Position numbers and translations under genes: made by a program. Source: Archegozetes longisetosus (taxonomy: Eukaryota; Arthropoda; Arachnida; Sarcoptiformes; Trhypochthoniidae). From it: a stretch of DNA of 64,000 nucleotides. Within the stretch, counting starts at the first letter, position 1. Each line of letters begins with the position of its first letter. The notes under the pieces are model-generated. The model had not been told where the DNA came from and did not search any database. It worked only from the letters and a program-made list of their open reading frames with translations. Positions 43,227 to 55,584 of the stretch are shown here, piece after piece. The DNA lies in NCBI GenBank assembly GCA_018873245.2, contig JAEMBT020000049.1:1-64000 (forward strand). Reading direction: 5' to 3'.

Positions 43227-44250
43227 CAATGATGAGCAGTGCTTGAGCGTTTGGTGCTCTGTAATGAGCACGAGTACCGAGCACTTAGGCTTAGCATTAA
43301 AACTAAAAAAGTATTTGGCTCTTCTGCAGCATTAGCTTTGAAAAAAGAAGTCATTTTCATTTGCTTTGAAGACATTGAATGTTGATTACTATAATATCAT
43401 TTCATAATAGTTTTTGAAATTTTGTGCGAATACTTCTGAGAAAAATATTTGCATTTGAGTAATTTTTCATTAATTTTATTAATGAAAAGTCCCTATTTTC
43501 CATTTGTCTTCCTTTTCGACATCTGTATAAGGTGACCAAGTCTTGAAGGGTCCAAACTTGGACAAAAAATGTTGAAGAGTCCCTCTTCTGAGATTTTCTT
43601 AGATTTAAAACTCATTTACAGTGCTCAATGAATATAAAAAGCTACAAAATTTCAACTGTGAAATTAATTAAATTTCTTCCCTAATTTTTTAGCATTGAGT
43701 AGCACAAGTATCTTTAACATGATTGTAAAGTTCTGAACAAGAAATTAGAGACGAGCAATTCCAATAAATTAAAATACATTAGCTTAGAATCAATATACAC
43801 TGAATTATTAATAAGATAATGTATTTGCGATAAAATTATTTATTGAGCTCAAACCTGGACGCTTGGTCAACTTACTTCTGTATTAATTATATCAATGTCT
43901 GTGTCATCATTTTTTTCACTTCGAAAACTCATTCTAAAAGTTTAATTAACATCTAGTATTAATATCAAATCTAAACAAACTTAGATTTAATTTTTAAATT
44001 AGTATTCAATAATTATTTTGATTCTTATTAAAATAATTGACTTATTTAATTGCAAAATTATATCAAATAATTATTATTAAGCATATACTTGAATAGGATT
44101 TGATATCACTTTTGACGTTATAAATGCATTTCGCATTAAATATGCTTAGGGTGAAAGCTTTAAAATATAAACACTTTTATTTAAACATTTCAATAGACAG
44201 AAAGTTTGAACACAGTGCTCGAGCACGAGCACCGAGCACGCTCATCACTG
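43227..44250. mobile_element. hAT-type non-autonomous element, copy C
   Basis: Forward copy of 29002-30025 within unit C. Confidence 0.6.
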
Positions 44251-45060
44251 TCAGTAATGTATAAAATACTGTACTTTAATAATGATTTCTCATACTGTAT
44301 TATATCATACTAAATACAGTAACAGTATTTTTCAGTAAAAATCTGTAACAGTATACTGATGTCAAACTCTAACTTATACTAAAACTTCTATTAAAAGACT
44401 TGATTCAGCTTAAGTGTGAAGTTATTGCAAAGTAGTGCGCGAGCGAAAGCATTCTATTTAGAGAACGCCCTTAAAGTAGTATCACTTAACTCAAGTAAAA
44501 AATCTTTTACTGCAAGTCATTATCATTTAAATTATTAACTATAAAATAAAGGCTAAAACACATTCTAAGATCTAACATTTATAGAGTGCAACCACAATTT
44601 TAAAGCAGGTAAACTAATGACATAATAAGATTTGAACAGACTTTTTATTCTGAATTAAAGCAAACAATAGTGGTTAAAAGTATTGAATCGATTCAAACCA
44701 ATCAGATAATGCTTTACATCAGTTCACTGATTATCAAAACTCTAGAATTATTGATTGACTAGAGACCAGAGAAGTGGTCCAATAAGTAGACTCGCGCATC
44801 CGGTCGTCATTATAATGAATGCCAAAAAATTAAATTGTAACGAATTTATTGCGCCTAAGAAGCGAATTAAACCGTTAATCACCGGTAAACCAATAATTGA
44901 TTTTACCGGCGGAATGAAGACACAACTTATTGCCTACGACTAAGTATAAGTTTGGGACGAAAGAGATATCTGATAGAAATTGCTTATTCAGCAATCTTGC
45001 TATCAGATATATTTAGCTATTAAAAAGAAAGACAAGTGTTCTCAATAAAGTCTTTATTAA

Positions 45061-47411
45061 CCTTTTAGACCTCGATGTTACCAAATGGTAACATGAGTCT
45101 AGAATATTTTTAAAAATAACTTGCAATCATTGAAAAGTCCCGCATTTGTTGTTTTTATAGTCATTAGATATCAAACTAATAATTGATAATTAAAATATCA
45201 GTAAATATCAACAAGTGTTTATCTAAAGGCTTTTTGAAAATTTTTATTTTTCGACTTCAATTACTTATACTTTTCGGGAATTATTTTCAATAAATTTTAG
45301 AAATTCTAAAATTAAAATCAAAGTAAGTTATAAGCTGTTATATAATCAATATTATATAACTATTTTTTAAACTCTAAATAAATTTTGTTTATTGATGAAA
45401 ATTTGATTCTTTTAAATTGTGTTACCAAATGGTAACATTGGTCTCAAGTCAGTAGTTTTCAGAAGTATTATCAATCATTGCTTTTACAAACAAAACCATA
45501 GATGTCTAATAGGAAAAGAGTTCTAACTGTTGCCGAAATGGAAGGACTTATCGATGACATGGATAGTGATATCGAAAGCATTGATGTGGCTATTCTTCCT
45601 CCGAGTGAAGACGGAAATGTTACCGAAGAAGAAGACATAAATGATGAAACACTTAATCAAGTTATGCCACAAGATGTTTGCGGTGAATTAGTTGTCTTTC
45701 ATCATGAAAAAGGAGTTATGAATGAAGTTATAGTAAAAGCAAAGAACAGAAGAGAAACGCCGAAATGGAAACGAATCAACACATACGATAATCCGTTACC
45801 TCAAACAGCACCTCAAAAACTATGTGAATCAAATCCAAAATTGATATTTTTGTCTCCATTAGAACTTTTTATGAAATTTATACCATTTGATTATATGCAA
45901 GAATTGGCTCTACAAACAAGACTTTATGCTTTACAACGGGGATGTCAATACGAAATAACTGGAGAACAAATCGCACAGTTTTTTGGACTTTTACTATTCA
46001 GTGGCTATCATTCGGTACCAAATGAAAAAATGTATTGGAGCACAAGTCCTGACATGAATATCCCGATCGTCTCTCAGACTATGTCTAAGAATTCATTCAT
46101 GAAAATTAAACAGTACTTTCATTTAGTCGACAACTCGACTATAAAAAATGGTGACAAATTAGCAAAGATTCAGCCGTTTTATCAACATTTGATTGAAAAA
46201 TTCACTCAATTTGGTATTTTTCATGAAACTCTAAGCATTGATGAATCAATGGTTCCTTATTATGGACACCACTCTTGCAAGATGTTCATCAAAGGCAAAC
46301 CTATTAGATTCGGCTACAAATTTTGGATGCTTTGCTCATCTGGTGGTTATCCTTATAATATGCAAATATATTCTGGTAGAGACTCTGATGAAAACGGACC
46401 GCTTGGACATCGAGTTATAAATAAAATGATAGAAGTGATAAAAAACCCTTCAAATCATGAAATCTTTTTCGATAACTTTTTCACTTCATATGATTTGTTG
46501 AAAGATTTGAAAGAGAAAAGAATCAGAGCTACAGGAACTGTTCGGGATAGTAGAACGAGTAACTGTCCTCTGAATGACATCAAAACCTTCAAAAAAGAAA
46601 TCAGAGGCTCTTATGATTACCGAAATGATGGCACAGTCGAGTTCGTTCGTTGGAATGATAACTCAGTTGTTACCATCGGTTCTAATTATCTCTCACACTC
46701 ACCTCTTGGAAAGGCTAAACGGTATTCAAGAAAAGATAAAAAGAAAATTGAAATTTGTCAGCCTAATTTGATAAAAAAATATAACGAAGGAATGGGCGGA
46801 GTGGATCTTTTGGACAGGCTTTTAGGTGCTTATAGACCACAACTAAGAAGTAAGAAGTGGTGGTGGAATCTATTCTCTAATGGATTGAACATGGCTTTGA
46901 TTGCAAGTTGGAGAGTCCACACAGAGATTCACGAAAAAGATCAGCAATTGTCTCATCTTGAGTTTCTACGAAATGTGACACAATTGTTGCTTCAAATGAG
47001 AGAAAGTATGATATCAAGACCTGGACCTAAAACAAATCCTCTGATTGAAACAAGAGTTACAGATAACCACTATTTGATTCCAACAACTCAAGGAAGATGT
47101 GCTCAATGCATGAGCAATATAAGAAAAAAATGTTTAGCTTGTGATAAGAGATTGCATGTTAATTGTTTTGCAATTTATCATAAAATTATAACTACAAATA
47201 ATTGAATTTCTATTAATCTATGGTTTTATCAAATTTGTAAGAAACTTGTATTGAGAGACCAATGTTACCAAATGGTAACATTCGGTAATTAATACTTCCG
47301 GTCAAATTAAAATTCTGAAACTTTTTTTATATCTTAATTAGACCTATTCAGATGATATATCCAAAAATTAAGAGAAACGATAAACTAGAACCTCACCTGG
47401 TTCTTAAAGGG
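45061..47411 (+). mobile_element. piggyBac element, copy C
   Basis: Forward copy, offset 14225 from copy A; TTAA on both sides, same ends and sites, intact transposase. Confidence 0.93.
45502..47205 (+). CDS. piggyBac transposase (copy C, intact)
   Basis: The 567-residue protein is identical to that of copy B. D247, D324, D435 and the C-terminal Cys/His cluster are all present. Codon 366 is GAA, so GAA is probably the state before the change in copy A, since C is the copy joined to single-copy flank. The start is the ATG after an ACAAAACCATAG leader; no upstream in-frame ATG competes. Confidence 0.95.
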   Translation: MSNRKRVLTVAEMEGLIDDMDSDIESIDVAILPPSEDGNVTEEEDINDETLNQVMPQDVCGELVVFHHEKGVMNEVIVKAKNRRETPKWKRINTYDNPLPQTAPQKLCESNPKLIFLSPLELFMKFIPFDYMQELALQTRLYALQRGCQYEITGEQIAQFFGLLLFSGYHSVPNEKMYWSTSPDMNIPIVSQTMSKNSFMKIKQYFHLVDNSTIKNGDKLAKIQPFYQHLIEKFTQFGIFHETLSIDESMVPYYGHHSCKMFIKGKPIRFGYKFWMLCSSGGYPYNMQIYSGRDSDENGPLGHRVINKMIEVIKNPSNHEIFFDNFFTSYDLLKDLKEKRIRATGTVRDSRTSNCPLNDIKTFKKEIRGSYDYRNDGTVEFVRWNDNSVVTIGSNYLSHSPLGKAKRYSRKDKKKIEICQPNLIKKYNEGMGGVDLLDRLLGAYRPQLRSKKWWWNLFSNGLNMALIASWRVHTEIHEKDQQLSHLEFLRNVTQLLLQMRESMISRPGPKTNPLIETRVTDNHYLIPTTQGRCAQCMSNIRKKCLACDKRLHVNCFAIYHKIITTNN

Positions 47412-48069
47412 TTAATACTGATTTTAAAAATGCATTTACACAAGCCTTTTATAAGTTAAAAATTGCTCAAAACCAATGCCTTACTAAAGGCCAGTTATAT
47501 TGAACGATATAGTCAACGATAGAGTCAACTATAGAGTCAATGATAGTCAACAATAGAGCCAACTGAATCACTGTTCGTCACAAAATGTCAATATATTTGA
47601 ACTATTCTGTTTTAACTGTTCAAATAATGCGACTTTCTAATTAAATAGTATAAAGATTCGTTGTTTTTAATAAACAAAAGTTTATATATGAAATAAATTG
47701 ATGATTGCAAATTAAACTGACTGATTGATTGACATTGAATTAATCATTATTGTTTATTAGCAGCAATCTTTCTGTTTTAAATTCAAAACATCATTAGGGC
47801 TAAATTTAATTGTTATTTAACTCAAAAGCAAAATTTAACACAAGTAGTGATATGTGGTTACAAGCATGCGAATATTTTTCCTTTCAATATGAGTCTTACA
47901 CTTTATTTTATGAGTATAAGAAGTATTGAACAACACTTTTAAATTGAAGACAATTCAGATTAAGAGTTTAAAAACTGATTCAACTTTTCATATCTTTATC
48001 GAACATTTAGCTTTGACTTTAGTGCTGTTTAATGTGAATGAGTTAGCACTAAAAATCTTTTGTGAGATA

Positions 48070-49200
48070 CAGCTTGTTACAAAATTAAACAGACCTCTCT
48101 GAAAGCACCCAGCTCAGTTATTTTTAAACCTATTTTCATGCAGTTTGTTTCAAAATGAACAAAAACTCCCCAGAAATGTCGTATTAAATTTTCACAAATT
48201 TATCTCAACAGACAAAAATTTTATTGACAAAATAGTAAATTTTTCCATTGAAAGTTATGTAAGACTTGAGTGTGATTAAACCTTGCAATAAAAACTGAAC
48301 CAATTGACCTAGAATCTAAAGTAAGGTGTCGTTGGAAACTTCTCGCAGACCTAAATAGAGTGATATCACATTTGGGGCCCTAGGACAAAAGGGGACAAAG
48401 TTGAGTAGGTCCCTAGTGGCCGGACCTAGGATTGTGTATTGGATGTCAATATGACCGGAGGCTCGAGTGGAGTTCGCATATCAAATATGGTGGTCCTAGG
48501 GCTAGGTCTTGAGACTTGACTTAATTACTTAAACAGTGTAGTCCATGATATTTAATTGTACCTAATGGCGACTCATTTAACCTAACCACCACGAACCTGA
48601 TTTAACCTAAGCTGACTACAGCGTCAGATCGCTTCACTCGGAACACTTCACGTTCCTCACTTTGCGATCTGACGCAACTTTCACTTAGGTTAAATCACGC
48701 ACGTGGATACTTAATTATTTTATAGAGAAATTTGAATATGCAAGTTGGAGTAAGATCTCAAGACCTAGCCCTAGGACCACCATATTTGATATGCGAACTC
48801 CACTCGAGCCTCCGGTCATATTGACATCCAATACACAATCCTAGGTCCGGCCACTAGGGACCTACTCAACTTTGTCCTCTTTTGTCCTAGGGCCCCAAAT
48901 GTGATATCACTCTATTTAGGTCTGCGAGAAGTTTCCAACGACACCTTACTTTAGATTCTAGGTCAATTGGTTCAGTTTTTATTGCAAGGTTTAATCACAC
49001 TCAAGTCTTACATAACTTTCATTGGTAAAATTTACTATTTTGTCAATAAAATTTTTGTCTGTTGAGGTAAATTTGTGAAATTTTAATATGACATTTCTGG
49101 GGAGTTTTTGTTCATTTTGAAACAAACCGCATGAAAATAGGTTTAAAAATAACTGAGCTGGGTGCTTTCAAAGAGGTCTGTTTAATTTTGTAACAAGCTG
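48070..49200. mobile_element. Palindromic 1.1-kb element, right end of unit C
   Basis: Same element as 33845-34975 but with the right arm in its original state: it differs from the left arm at several bases between 48880 and 49170. TA follows at 49201-49202. Beyond it is single-copy DNA, so this is the ancestral junction. Confidence 0.85.
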
Positions 49201-49412
49201 TATGTATTGATATATTGTATCATTTTAGTTTTTATACTATCAAAACTTTTTGCAATAAGACTTATCAAAGACTCATTTCTATATTATTTTTCAATTAGTT
49301 TAGAATCGAATAATTAACTGATATCGAAACTTGGATGTATATATGTCTTAATGTATACGTTTTTGTGCTCTAGTCTCAAATGTAAGGCGAAAAATAAAAA
49401 AAATATTCATAT

Positions 49413-50097
49413 GAACGCCCCGATAATAAAAAGCCTATCTCGAGTTAACCTCTTTTTCGGATTTTGTTTTGAACATTGAGCTCTCATCATACTTTATTCA
49501 TATAATAAAATTCAATATATGTTTCAATAGAAAAAATTTATAAATAATCATGTTTAAAAAACTCTCGATCACAATAGAATCTAATACTAATCAATTCTAA
49601 CTTAAAGAGAATGCGCAACCAATTTGTGTTATGTTCATTATGAACAGTACAATATTGATGATCATTATATAACATCAAAGCTTTAGTTTTTATTTATATC
49701 AATAAAGCATTAATCAAGTGTTTTATTAGGATTTAAAATGTTTAATTCAATCAATAATAAATAGATTCATTTATCTAATGGCTCACCAAATAAGAGAACT
49801 CCTCTTATTCTAATTAATGATGAAATTAATCAAAAAATTATTGAAAAAGGGAGAATACGTTTCACGTCCAAAATTATGGGAACAAAGCAAACAATTTGTT
49901 GAAAACTGATTTAGATGAAATCAAAAACTGTATAAAAATACATAAAAAATAGCGAAAAATCTAGTTTATCTGATAAGAAAATGAAAGATTTTTAAGTTTC
50001 ATTCAGTTTGATTTTTGTAAACATTTTTGAAACGCAACTTTAAGTGTGTTTTACTCGTTTCAATGCTTTAAGAGATAGCCTTTTTTTATTATCGGGC
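49413..50097. mobile_element. TIR element with 8-bp target duplication
   Basis: ATTCATAT flanks both ends (49405-49412 and 50098-50105). The terminal regions GCCCCGATAATAAAAAGCC and, reversed, GCCCGATAATAAAAAAAGGC are inverted repeats; the left has four extra bases outside. Inside, one frame near 49777-49900 reads NGSPNKRTPLILINDEINQK, which looks coding but which I cannot assign. An 8-bp duplication would fit a hAT or similar superfamily. Confidence 0.55.
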
Positions 50098-50505
50098 ATT
50101 CATATATTAGTACTAAAGTAATGATTTATTATTTTGTAAATTTCATTCGAACTTTAAAGAGAAAAGTAGTCTAAAAAATGTTTCACATCTTTTTGTTCAC
50201 TCAAATTTTAAACATTTATCAAGTTTTAAGTATATAACATATAATGTAAATTGAATCTTAGAGAAAATTTGAGCGACACTTAGTGTTTGGTCTGAACACT
50301 TTTTAGTTATTCTCACGTGAAAAAGCTTTACACCGATTATTTATATCTAAGCATCATGAATGAGAATCTAGTTTGAAGACAAATTAAACACCACGCAATG
50401 AGTTAATGCAAAACATAAAATCATATATGAATTAAATTAATAGACAATATTATATATTGAATAAAAAGATTATTTAATTTATATAATGAAATAAATTCGA
50501 AATGA

Positions 50506-50793
50506 GTGACATGTAGTATTAATGAATGCCAGAATAGAAGAAATTCTAATTCTGAGCTCAAATTTCATTATTCTCATATCAAATCAAAACTCTGGTATAT
50601 ACTCATTAATAAAACAACAATCGAAAAACTAATCAATCTTCACCATAGCCGTCGACTATGGGTTGAATTTTGCGGAAATACACAAATTTCAGATTTGTAT
50701 TCGAATGAAAATTTCCTACTTTTGAGTCGCAGAACTGTTTGTTGGAAACATTTCGATCAGAATACAATAATCCGATGTAAAAAACCAAACTAA
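50506..50793 (+). pseudogene. THAP-domain remnant
   Basis: A 95-codon open frame with the THAP zinc-finger pattern: CSINEC near its start, aromatic residues in the middle (FHYSH, LWYIL), a RRLWVEF region, then CWKHF about 65 residues later, matching C..C / C..H spacing. The frame begins at GTG with a stop codon just upstream; THAP proteins usually start with Met just before the first cysteines, so the start codon appears mutated or the first exon is elsewhere. The usual downstream AVPTIF-like motif and the rest of a protein are missing. Likely a relic of a P-element-like transposase or a host THAP gene. Confidence 0.6.
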
Positions 50794-53700
50794 TAGAATA
50801 CTAATAATTTATAGTCAATTTCGTTTTTTAAATTATTTTATATGAAATAAAATTTATTCTCGCATAAATTTGTAAAAAGTTTTGTTTTCAAAATAATAAA
50901 ATCAAATTTGTTTAATTATTCTTATTATGAACTCAGAATTAACTATGAAATGTTAGTTATGAATCAATTCAAATTTAACTACATTTTTCGGTATTTATAA
51001 AACTTAAAAATTTATTTTAGAAAATGTTTTTTGTTTCAATTTGAAATATCTCTGACTTATTGCTTCGAAAATATTTACAAGATTCATGTTCTGTTAAAAA
51101 AATCTTATGTTTATTAGTTTGTTTTATAGTTATTGAAGACTAATATATTTGTATTTTGCGCGTTCAATAAACTATATTTTACTATTGTTTAACGCTATTG
51201 GTCGGTTGATCTATAGTCCTCAGACTACCCATTGACTGTCGCCCAAACTTTTTCTGCCAACTTCGCAGATTTCTATGTTACATACTTGCATTAATTCAAA
51301 AGATTTCTAGTTTATTTCAAAATTTGAAAAATGGATGATCGTTCTGACAATCAATCATCAGGGGATTCAAAACAGGGATTAGTCATTCTCAAATTAGCTA
51401 TTATGAGACTAGCCAATTAGAAGTCTAGCCGAAATAAAACACGACAAAAACCAAATATCTGATTATAAACACCTTACCCACTCTAATCAATTCAATGAAA
51501 AATAAATAGTGATAGATTTAAAACTATGGAAACGGTAGCCGGCTACCCCAAAACAATATTTCCACTCAAATGAATTTGTGCCTATCTACAGAATAATTAA
51601 TAAGTTTTAATCTTGTTTAATAATAAATACACTAAACTCCAAATTTAAAGACGTAGTTAAGTAGTTTTTAAAAATTAATAGCAATTAAACTGTGTTTTCC
51701 TATGAGATTTTTAAACTTATTTTTAGAAACCAGTTAAGTGTGTGTGACAAAGTTTGAGGAGTTCACTGTATTTCGTTCGAAACATTACATACATTATTCG
51801 TTGGGCTAACCCAAAAAGAGAATCCTTTAGTCAATAGTATCCTGTCTAGAAGTGAATTACAGCTACAAATATGGTTTTGAACGTTCTCCTGGTTAACAAT
51901 AAGCATTTTGTATTTTTTTCAGTCATTTTCTCAAAATACGAAAGTTGAGTTGGCTTGAGAGGTACGAACCCATCCAACCCCATTTCACGCTCAGGTTGTT
52001 GGTGTCTGAATTTTTAGTATATCGATGCTCCTCAACATTCCAAACTGTGTCGTCCTGATTGATCACCTTATCAATTACTATTTCGGACTGATTAAAACTC
52101 CAATCAGGCAAATGTTTGCCACTGGACTGTTCGGTTTCGAATTCAAAATCATTCAACTCAAATCAAGGTAACGAAATCTTACAATCAGACAACTATTAAC
52201 ATGTATTAACTGTACTCAAGACTTGATAATATGCCAAAAGCCATTTGTTTCTTCACTATTCAATAGTTTAAATGTCCACAAGTATTGAGGCGACATTCAT
52301 ATGTTGTAATCGATATAACAAGAGGCCTCTTGATTTTGTGGAGATATAGCAGCTGCTACGTCATGACTGTTCAGAGCGTGACCAGTCATTGCATGAACCA
52401 ATTGGACTATATTTTTAATTCGATCAATCGGTTCAGAAACAACTATATCATTACTTTAGGAATAACCACTCATTAGACTCTGATATCTATTTCATCAACA
52501 TTTTTTCGAACCTACTCAAATCAATTAACTAAAAATTTCTGGAGATTTAACAATTCACCAGTTATTCAAATTTTTGAATGAATAGCATGTGATCTTTTGC
52601 TAATGGAGACTGCTACGATTGTCAGGATAACGGATTGAGTAAAGAACTTGCTGTGAGTGCAACCAACAAGCTCTTCTGTGAGTATGTTGCAATGTTGTTT
52701 GCGAGCCATGGGTTATTTCCAGAGGTTATCCTTTAGTTATGAAGGCCAAACCGCCCTTTCATTAGATCCATCAAAAATCATTTTATTCAACTTTAATCAG
52801 TTAACTCAAGTTGTGGTTATTACTGTGGAAACATATACATCTAAACTGACTTGAAAAACACTAATCACTATGTCGAGATGTGATACAGCGTTTGTACGCA
52901 ATAAGTTAATATAAAAAAAGACTATCAAATAAATAAGAATTAGCAAAATTATATAATTGAATTGCAACCAGAGATGTAACTAAATCAGTACAAAACAAAT
53001 ATTAGTCATTAAAATAAAATAGATTAATGAGTTGGCTAAATACACAGTTTTGATCGTTTTGTCGACGATTTTAGCCCAGAGTTCACGAGTAATAATACAT
53101 TGAACGACAAATAGAGAAAATATTGTGATGCATTTGACACAAATGCCAAACGCTGTAGAGGTTATGATCCAACATAACATTTTAAGATTAAATATTGGTT
53201 TTTTCCATGTTTTGAAATAAAAGAACGAGTGCTTTTTCAGGTTTATCATATGTCTGCTAATCAATTTAGTGATAAGAGTCTTAACTAACTGTTGGTTATG
53301 AAGTCAATTATTGAGACCGGACTCTAAGTCATTTAGATCATAATCATCGCATGACTTTAGATTACATTCAATAAATCTTTTGCCTTCAACAAAGTCTCAG
53401 TCTCAAAACTGATAACGAAATCCATTTGAGAGGGAGTGGATATGAAGACAAGAAGTTTTGAAAATGGAATAACAATGTTTTTACTACTCTTTCTCTTACT
53501 CGCTCTCTCACGTTCTCAATACTAAAAAATGTCTAAATACATCCAATTTATTAATAGGTATGCCATGTCTACTCTTTCCTCAAATAGAAGGCATTCAAGT
53601 CTATGACAATTTGATTAAATTAATGCTTAAAGTCTGTCAAATTCTTTCAAAAGTCTAAACTAATAAAATTATAGTCCAATAGTAATCGACAAGAATCAGA

Positions 53701-53867
53701 GTCAAAAGAATGAATACAAAGATTTATAGAAAGACTTTGATATAATGTCGCAATTGATGGTGGTTGTGTTAAAGCGAAAAAATTATGAAAATTTGTCGAC
53801 CGAAATAGCAGTTAATTAAAGAATTACACAATAATGACATTTGGTGAGCAAAAGTTAAAGTGTTGTA
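50794..53867. other. Mostly unassigned DNA with a few coding-like scraps
   Basis: No complete gene is visible. Coding-like scraps on the minus strand include a stretch near 52440-52310 (VHAMTGHALNSHDVAAAI) and a hydrophobic 94-codon frame at 52980-53264 with two or three possible membrane helices. They could be exons of an unrecognised host gene or pseudogene, but no splice chain can be demonstrated. Confidence 0.3.
51923..52156 (-). CDS. Unidentified 77-codon frame
   Basis: Minus-strand frame starting [20 protein letters not shown], rich in Asp, Glu and Trp and less A/T-driven than chance frames here. I do not recognise a family. It could be an exon of a host gene or a fragment of a transposon protein. 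No promoter or splice context is clear. Confidence 0.25.
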   Translation of the reverse strand: MNDFEFETEQSSGKHLPDWSFNQSEIVIDKVINQDDTVWNVEEHRYTKNSDTNNLSVKWGWMGSYLSSQLNFRILRK

Positions 53868-54484
53868 CACAGCCGTAGCCAGCGGGGGGGGCTAGGGAGC
53901 TATAGCCCCCCAAAGGTTTTTCAAAGTTTAAGTTAAATCAAAGATTTGATAATAAATTAACAGATATTTTAATGGGAGTTAGCGCTTTCTATCCAATATC
54001 CAAGCATTTCATGAATTTTGAAATTATGAAGCCTTTTGTTACTCATTATTGTTTGAATCTAGAAAATTTAAAGTCAAATTCTGAAACTCCAAAATTATTA
54101 TTCTATGAATGCGAAGATACTTTTAATGTCTATGAAAAATTAACTGATTATTCAAACTCTATGCCAGATTTATTAAAGTATTTTAAGTTATCATTAACTA
54201 TAGGATGTGTTAATGTTTCGTGTGAAAAGAGTTTTTCAACATTAAGAAGAATTAAAACTTATTTGAGAATTTCGATGTCTAATGACAGATTAAACGGTTT
54301 GGCTCTTATTTCGATTGAAAGAGAAATTGCATTATCTATTAATCTAGATAATTTTGCCATTGGATTTGGTAAAAATCATTGTAACAGAAAAATTATATTG
54401 TATTAAATTTTGATTAGATAAAGCTTAACTGAGAATTTTCAGATATTTAGCCCCCCCAGACCAAAAAAGCTGGCTACGGCAGTG
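53868..54484 (+). mobile_element. 617-bp hAT derivative
   Basis: GTGTTGTA, 8 bp, flanks both ends (53860-53867 and 54485-54492). Ends are CACAGCCGTAGCCAGC and, reversed, CACTGCCGTAGCCAGC, followed by G-rich tracts, as in hAT elements related to zinc-finger-MYM-type transposases. It keeps only the 3' end of the transposase, with an intact frame. Confidence 0.92.
53972..54406 (+). CDS. hAT C-terminal dimerisation-domain protein fragment (144 aa)
   Basis: An ATG-started frame spans nearly the whole 617-bp element. Residues of about 65-125 match the hAT C-terminal dimerisation domain: LLKYFKLSLTIGCVNVSCEK, then SFSTLRRIKTYLR and M..DRLNGLALISIERE. The BED zinc finger and RNase-H catalytic core are absent, so it cannot transpose alone. 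As the frame is intact it might still be made and pair with full-length transposase, acting as an inhibitor; that is inference. Alternatively it is simply a young deletion derivative. Confidence 0.75.
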   Translation: MGVSAFYPISKHFMNFEIMKPFVTHYCLNLENLKSNSETPKLLFYECEDTFNVYEKLTDYSNSMPDLLKYFKLSLTIGCVNVSCEKSFSTLRRIKTYLRISMSNDRLNGLALISIEREIALSINLDNFAIGFGKNHCNRKIILY

Positions 54485-55212
54485 GTGTTGTATTATAGAC
54501 TTATAACAAAAATACTCTTCTCTCTAATTTGATCAAATCCAAAAGTATCCTAGGTTTCGATTGAGATATTAGCGACAATCGATTACTATCGCCTTCATGT
54601 TTGCTGATAGTGACGAATTTTCGGCACAATTCACTTCTGCCCTTAGTCAGTCTTTTCATGTGCCGCGATATTGAGATTTCAGACAATGGAACAAATGTAT
54701 GGACATTATTATGCAAATAACAAAACTTGTTATGATTCAAAAAAATTTAAAGAAAATATTGATCCTAAAAGAAATTGTGTAATAGTTTTGATGAATTTGG
54801 GGTCTAAAAATTTTGAGAAAATTCAAATCAAGTTTCAAAATGATATACAACTCTAAATAAGTAAATTCTTAACAAGTCTTTTATCTATTAATTGGGTTTT
54901 CCCAACGGTTTTGATTCAATTTGTGCGAAGACAAAGTATTGAATTTATTGGCTTCAAGTATAGAATTGAATCTAAGAAAACAAACACAATCTTCAGGATC
55001 TTATAAATAAAGAATTATATTTATTTGTGCAGAAAGTACAATAAACTTTGAAGTTTCATTTTAAAAAGCATTAAAATCAATTCTAATAAGAAAGAATTTA
55101 ATTATTTGTACTATGGTTTAACTTCTACCATCTTTTCGGTCACGAAGGTAAATTCATCTGTTCCCAACTTCTACATAAACGCTAACCATGTATTTATCTA
55201 ATTCTAAATCAA

Positions 55213-55584
55213 TTATTTATATAAGTGTTTGAGAGTCGAAATTTTCAACTTTTTATTCCAGATTTTGAGACAAATTTCTTGTTTGGAAACTTTAGAATCA
55301 CTTATATCACAACTATAAGAGTCAGGCACTAATAAATCTAATTTTGTTTGCCATTCAGGAATTGTAGTTCTTATAATTCGAAATAATGGTTTACATATTG
55401 ATATCAGTCTATCATTTCCACAAAAAAATTTCAAATATATTTTGAAGTATGGACTACAACTAATGCTGTTCTTGCTATTGTTCAAATTTTTTTCGGATGA
55501 AACAAAAATACGAAAAACTCTTGAATCCAACTCTTTGAGTCTTTCAGTCAACAAATTATCCACATCTTGGTCTAAGTCAAACAT
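55213..55584 (-). CDS. Unidentified 123-codon frame
   Basis: Starts MFDLDQDVDNLLTERLKELD, with mixed composition and a C-terminal KQEICLKIWNKKLK stretch faintly like the segment preceding a hAT dimerisation region. No further support. Low confidence that it is a real gene. Confidence 0.25.
   Translation of the reverse strand: MFDLDQDVDNLLTERLKELDSRVFRIFVSSEKNLNNSKNSISCSPYFKIYLKFFCGNDRLISICKPLFRIIRTTIPEWQTKLDLLVPDSYSCDISDSKVSKQEICLKIWNKKLKISTLKHLYK

Larger units (their letters stand above)
42480..48067 (+). repeat. Triplicated 5.6-kb unit, copy C
   Basis: Same orientation as A. It continues through its own palindromic element (48070-49200) into DNA found once in the window, so C is the copy still attached to the original right flank. 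Confidence 0.95.

Noticed and set aside
52285-53264. A chemoreceptor-like membrane protein gene
   Set aside because: Hydrophobic frames of this length are common in AT-rich DNA; no conserved C-terminal motif, and splice sites could not be chained.
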